From: Syntrophobacterales bacterium
GTDB taxonomy: Bacteria > Desulfobacterota > Syntrophia > Syntrophales > UBA5619
Assembly (NCBI GenBank): GCA_019429105.1
Contig: JAHYJE010000029.1
Location: 1 to 44,192 of the forward strand
Length of the DNA stretch: 44,192 nt
Direction: 5' to 3'
Below are positions 42,501-44,192 of the stretch, in pieces; within the stretch, counting starts at the first letter, position 1; each line of letters starts with the position of its first letter. Under the pieces are notes generated by a model. The model was given only the letters and a program-made list of their open reading frames with translations. It was not told where the DNA came from and did no database searches. A program made the translations under genes and the position numbers.

Positions 42501-44192
42501 GAATGGATTTGGGTCCGTTTTCCGCCTGCGGATCGATTACCGAAACCGTGTTGGAATGAACGTTGGCCACCCACACCAGATGCGGCACCTCATAGTCCGG
42601 CGTCAGCGGGAAAGCGGAAATCCACTCGAAAACCTTCACCGGATCGGCGCCCGGTTTGAATTCATAGCGCTCAACCAGATTTTCCACCCGGAGCGAAATA
42701 TGCCCCAGCGGCAGAGCCGTCGGCACATCAACCCGGATTATGTTGTTTTCGATGCTGTCAACTTTCACCGTGTATTCGAGATTGATCCGGTTCTGCGAAT
42801 AGAAAACCACATGCAGCAGATTCGCATCCTTGGTGTGGAAATCATAGGCGGTGATCGTTACCGTCGGCTTTCCCCCCTCGATGCTCAAAACTGCCGACTG
42901 GATGGAGGGGCGCTTGTCATAGATTGTCGGTTCAGCAACCTCCAGCGTCAGCGGAATTACCTGCCCTTTAGTCAGCCCGGAAAGCGGGGCATTCTTGAAG
43001 GTGGCCTTGCCATCGGGCGCCACCCGCCACAGACGGACATTCGTAGCGTCGAGGGGCAGGGGCAGTCTGTTGGCAAAAACTGAACTCGGACGGACGAAAT
43101 AGGGCTGAGTTCCCGAGATCACCTCGATTACCATGTCCGGATACATGTACTGGACTTCCAGAACGGCCAGATTTTCGTTCCCCCCGAGGAAATACGTCCC
43201 TTCGGTTATCCCTCCCGGATAGGGCGGCGAGGTGGTGTGGGCCACTTCGCCAGTAACCGTGGCCTTGTCAACCAGTTCCCAACTCTGGACATAAGTTCCG
43301 GGGGCGGTAATGAAAGAGCCCTGGCGGAACAAAAAGAGAGAAGCGCCATCGCTATAACCGGAAGCTGGGACTGTCAGCGCCGCCGGATTGGCCAGGTCGG
43401 CGCCCCCGAAATCAAGGCTGAAGCCCTGAACGAAGGCAAAGCCGCCGGGGACAACATAACCAAGGCTTTCCTGAGCCACCGTCGTGACGGTTACAATCTG
43501 GCCGGTGAGAGTATCAGGCGGTAGAGAAAGGCTGATATTATCGCTATTTTTAACAATCCCGCCCTGACTGTCGACCGCCGAGCCATTTGCCGCCACCGCG
43601 GCGATGCTGAAGGAAAGCTCCGCCCGGATGCCGGCGTTAATCACGGTGATGGTTGCCTTCTGTCCTGCCGACCCGACCGCCGTCACAAGACCATTTACAG
43701 TGACTGAGAAGACAGACTCATTGCTGCTTATATAGAAAGTCCCCGCCGTCGCGGAGCCCAAATCCAGGGCGCCTTCGGCCCCGACCGCCCCGAAGACGAT
43801 CTGCCGCGTGCCACCGGCCTCCAGCACGTAGCTGTCGGGGAAGATGTCGTAGGCCGCAGGCGCCTCCCAGACGCCGACCTGAACGGCTGCCGCCGCGTGC
43901 AGCGTATTGTTCTTGGAAACAGTGATAACCGCCGTACCGGCGCTTCTCGCCCAGACGCTCCCCGTCGCATCCACAACCGCCACAGCCGCATCCGAGGAAG
44001 ACCATTGGGCGTAACCCGGCGGGAGGCGCACGATGCCGCCGTCGGCGAAGCGGCCCCAGAGAACCAGATGCGCGGAGGCTTCAACGGGAAGCAGCAGCGT
44101 CGCGTCCTCACTGCGGAAAAGAATCTCGGTCAAGGCCGCGGTGGAGACATTGACCGTAACCGTGCCGGCTGCGGAACGAGCCGAGCCGTCAT
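36913..44192 (-). CDS. giant modular exoprotein (Big-like, beta-propeller, CARDB and PPC modules), 5' end outside window
   Basis: The frame stays open from the window edge (upstream residues read GTVTVNVSTAALTEI) for about 2425 residues to the stop. The visible front has bacterial Ig-like modules. Near 42,300-42,600 lies a YVTN/YncE-type beta-propeller (VWVANVHSNTVSVIDPQA, then VVSPDGLRVFVSNSGDGTVS). The middle part (about 39,600-42,200) is not recognised. The C-terminal quarter alternates pre-peptidase C-terminal-like (PPC) modules (DRDYYRFQI, DTDIFSFEL, DQDLVLLGL, DVDIFRFTL) with CARDB modules (NLAVADLVAGAGYELLPGEQ and two relatives). No catalytic domain or membrane anchor is seen. It is probably secreted or on the cell surface; the signal peptide lies outside the window. 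Confidence 0.85.
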   Translation of the reverse strand, partial: DGSARSAAGTVTVNVSTAALTEILFRSEDATLLLPVEASAHLVLWGRFADGGIVRLPPGYAQWSSSDAAVAVVDATGSVWARSAGTAVITVSKNNTLHAAAAVQVGVWEAPAAYDIFPDSYVLEAGGTRQIVFGAVGAEGALDLGSATAGTFYISSNESVFSVTVNGLVTAVGSAGQKATITVINAGIRAELSFSIAAVAANGSAVDSQGGIVKNSDNISLSLPPDTLTGQIVTVTTVAQESLGYVVPGGFAFVQGFSLDFGGADLANPAALTVPASGYSDGASLFLFRQGSFITAPGTYVQSWELVDKATVTGEVAHTTSPPYPGGITEGTYFLGGNENLAVLEVQYMYPDMVIEVISGTQPYFVRPSSVFANRLPLPLDATNVRLWRVAPDGKATFKNAPLSGLTKGQVIPLTLEVAEPTIYDKRPSIQSAVLSIEGGKPTVTITAYDFHTKDANLLHVVFYSQNRINLEYTVKVDSIENNIIRVDVPTALPLGHISLRVENLVERYEFKPGADPVKVFEWISAFPLTPDYEVPHLVWVANVHSNTVSVIDPQAENGPKSILEIEVGQGPSDVVVSPDGLRVFVSNSGDGTVSVIDALTLKVIDTDPIALGVNHVKINEGHSQPWFMALDPDTGILYISERAGAYVYTMTTKGDAFYYTGSMKVGGAERLTGLTGIAVTEADLKTGKRYLAVATPGVDDHWYGGDFGFDPRNPGYLYYGLLEDGRVKTFQRIEAGFKPFGVTAGKSPYEVAVAVRGSDAVGMVVFNLREGKQSHNLAMDMERAIEIRRAFARTKETLGTTITGTILNVMFPGFNTSIEMTIASTWTAKAYFDINNIESLVFTKDYKYAFVVGNCTFNGDTDFTRDPSKGMDHGGNIGIIRDPLDSAKAKLIGVTKEMPMAWPDEITIDPYNIYLLATCKGTNKVLYYDIGDLINAAETMQKAYAAEGKKIDKTVDAYVEKAGNPNLKLDKGEIEYLIGARPSGIASSPEAPTDFIANSVIFLEEGKIKIPVVRLTYTVTGLNPDRPLTIKLWKSNSISLDSSSTIKEELKAWILRDQYITPGRHTVELPLIAGLPAREQTWYIVQLDAEDYFTEHNEGNNTANFQIRVAALTAKYDVDPLDFEFGRYIRGVKLLNEFELRFKKELATSGTTVQVWLGYTELKLDKLKDNLYRFTLDMGNVPDGTELKFEVKNGDVTAVQGSYLIHTFAMPDWINPEKHPDKAAEIRTIEWNDRLNAYWVQAVNFIHTWKEKIPEAAYILGGKSISLNYGTHLTLAFNLEGKPIFQDAGPTLWLDMFGFNVMHANIPAQVLLNAIGATEYEIKVSSIQEFLDKVRESAGSNQALGNVLNYLASPQNKDYPISKPGVSLEKKGDKEELKAEDSYSIKLTSKPFIVDNNLNLLVGEISITSTYQKSIPAFKWSYNVPPLGSVVQFEVGVEIGLQLKTESTTGMKVDNGDLKTVSKELKLSATGVLAASGKAKFAFGVAGITATLETNLGIALTWTETLSLPTITFPFSLVFKAQTYELWEFFTQEVYSKEILKSDNIFKSIVIMPPDIPTRSGQSIDDEAIGNNSLADADNLGVLTGSSAMPGLSLRDRYDRDYYRFQIIDAATSADNVKLIFPDATIANPNVSAQLLNESGIAVSEMIYQPDHTGILSLENLPAGSYILSVWGDEALPVNYNLAIAAPESSQAALVADMTVKGSPASIEPGKVIDLTVKVLNAGGAASPAAEAALLWSRDRLLDPGDALLLPSFFVPALQPGEVWQQTFSLALPASAIGPVTLGFVADRRQYVAEACRVDNTATYALEVALAPDAFEDNNTIYTATFLGGIVAGRQIAGLNLASLMDTDIFSFELAETGTTYDALSVSRSEGEGAIGLLLLDESGSFLMEGTADGAAGTNRLSLADLPAGRYFLAVLPDGEAGIFYTLAIESAVRTKANLAVADLVAGAGYELLPGEQTRTARVTVSNYGGTAARSFTVSVLMTHNGTTSTIGAPVVVGVLGAGQTMDVEVPIAIPSELAAGMVTVTARVDAAGSVDELNEADNEYSASVLLAGSPDADEAAEDATGGFIDLGVLRGTKVYNRNLHSLYDQDLVLLGLSGTGGAGDEIRLTFDETPGMVGIALYDSRMNFVAAGVKAATGDYRISLNGRPGGAYYLLVRDGGAERSGSESQAYALTVTAPDAAGANLTPSGLSLDSALVADGSASVTATVQNIGDTASAAFTGAYYLSTDKIIDANDVLLATANFAALAAAAELTDSRVLDLSGVLPGTYYLGLLVDDGALVAEPVETDNVRLSPLVILPASDAHESNDSLMTASIVSLSGGSASVTGLNLHNGEDVDIFRFTLAQPAGVADIARINYRTQEPFLLFSLLDASGNVIRSVIGSNGNASLSLNGLASGVYFLKVDGAQDFSYSTGYDLSMTVAGAA

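Noticed and set aside
41569-43083. 504-codon plus-strand open frame
   Set aside because: Antisense to the beta-propeller part of the giant protein; no motif and no ribosome site.

Overview
The window looks like chromosome of a strictly anaerobic bacterium, most likely a Desulfobacterota (former Deltaproteobacteria) of the Syntrophus/Smithella kind. The evidence is gene content: fatty-acyl-CoA oxidation enzymes, a tungsten-type aldehyde:ferredoxin oxidoreductase (AOR), rubrerythrin, ferredoxin-thioredoxin reductase and a short MetE-like protein, with no respiratory oxygen genes. Taxonomy is inferred, not proven.

Layout. 1-4500 (minus): the start of hisI, a FadJ-type hydratase/dehydrogenase, a short-chain hydroxyacyl-CoA dehydrogenase and a membrane metallophosphoesterase. 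4650-10000 (mostly plus): larE, a MetE-like protein, tRNA-Thr(CGT), a MoaD-like protein behind a strong sigma70-type promoter, a glutaredoxin/ferredoxin-thioredoxin-reductase pair and a gamma-glutamyltransferase. 10000-12800 (minus): an AhpD-like protein, manC and a LysR regulator.

13125-24083 (plus) is one tightly spaced block, divergent from the LysR gene: two paralogous phytoene-desaturase-like flavoproteins around a small unknown protein, a DUF89 phosphatase, an SDR, a PEP-synthase-like enzyme split over two genes with an internally duplicated unknown protein between them, and an AOR. The split enzyme has the architecture of phenylphosphate synthase and of rifampin phosphotransferase. I read the block as an uncharacterised pathway that phosphorylates an alcohol, enol or phenol and then carries out low-potential redox chemistry. 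This is the best candidate for a new system.

24400-27400 holds an HD-domain protein, a nitroreductase, an unknown small protein, a beta-barrel remnant and rubrerythrin with its terminator. 27537-34658 (minus) is a self-contained type II fatty-acid-synthase-like operon: acyl-CoA dehydrogenase, KAS III-like, FabA-like, FabG-like, FabZ-like, KAS II-like, a private acyl carrier protein, an acyltransferase and a phosphopantetheinyl transferase. It should make a dedicated acyl chain and esterify it. 35387-44192 (minus) encodes two secreted proteins: a very large multidomain one, cut by the window edge, and a dockerin-ended one.

Five copies of a 174-175 bp palindromic element lie at 5499, 7048, 24215, 25682 and 35015. 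Each is bounded by a perfect 4-bp target duplication, so they form a non-autonomous MITE family. Three short protein remnants (11712, 24097, 26349) mark decayed genes.
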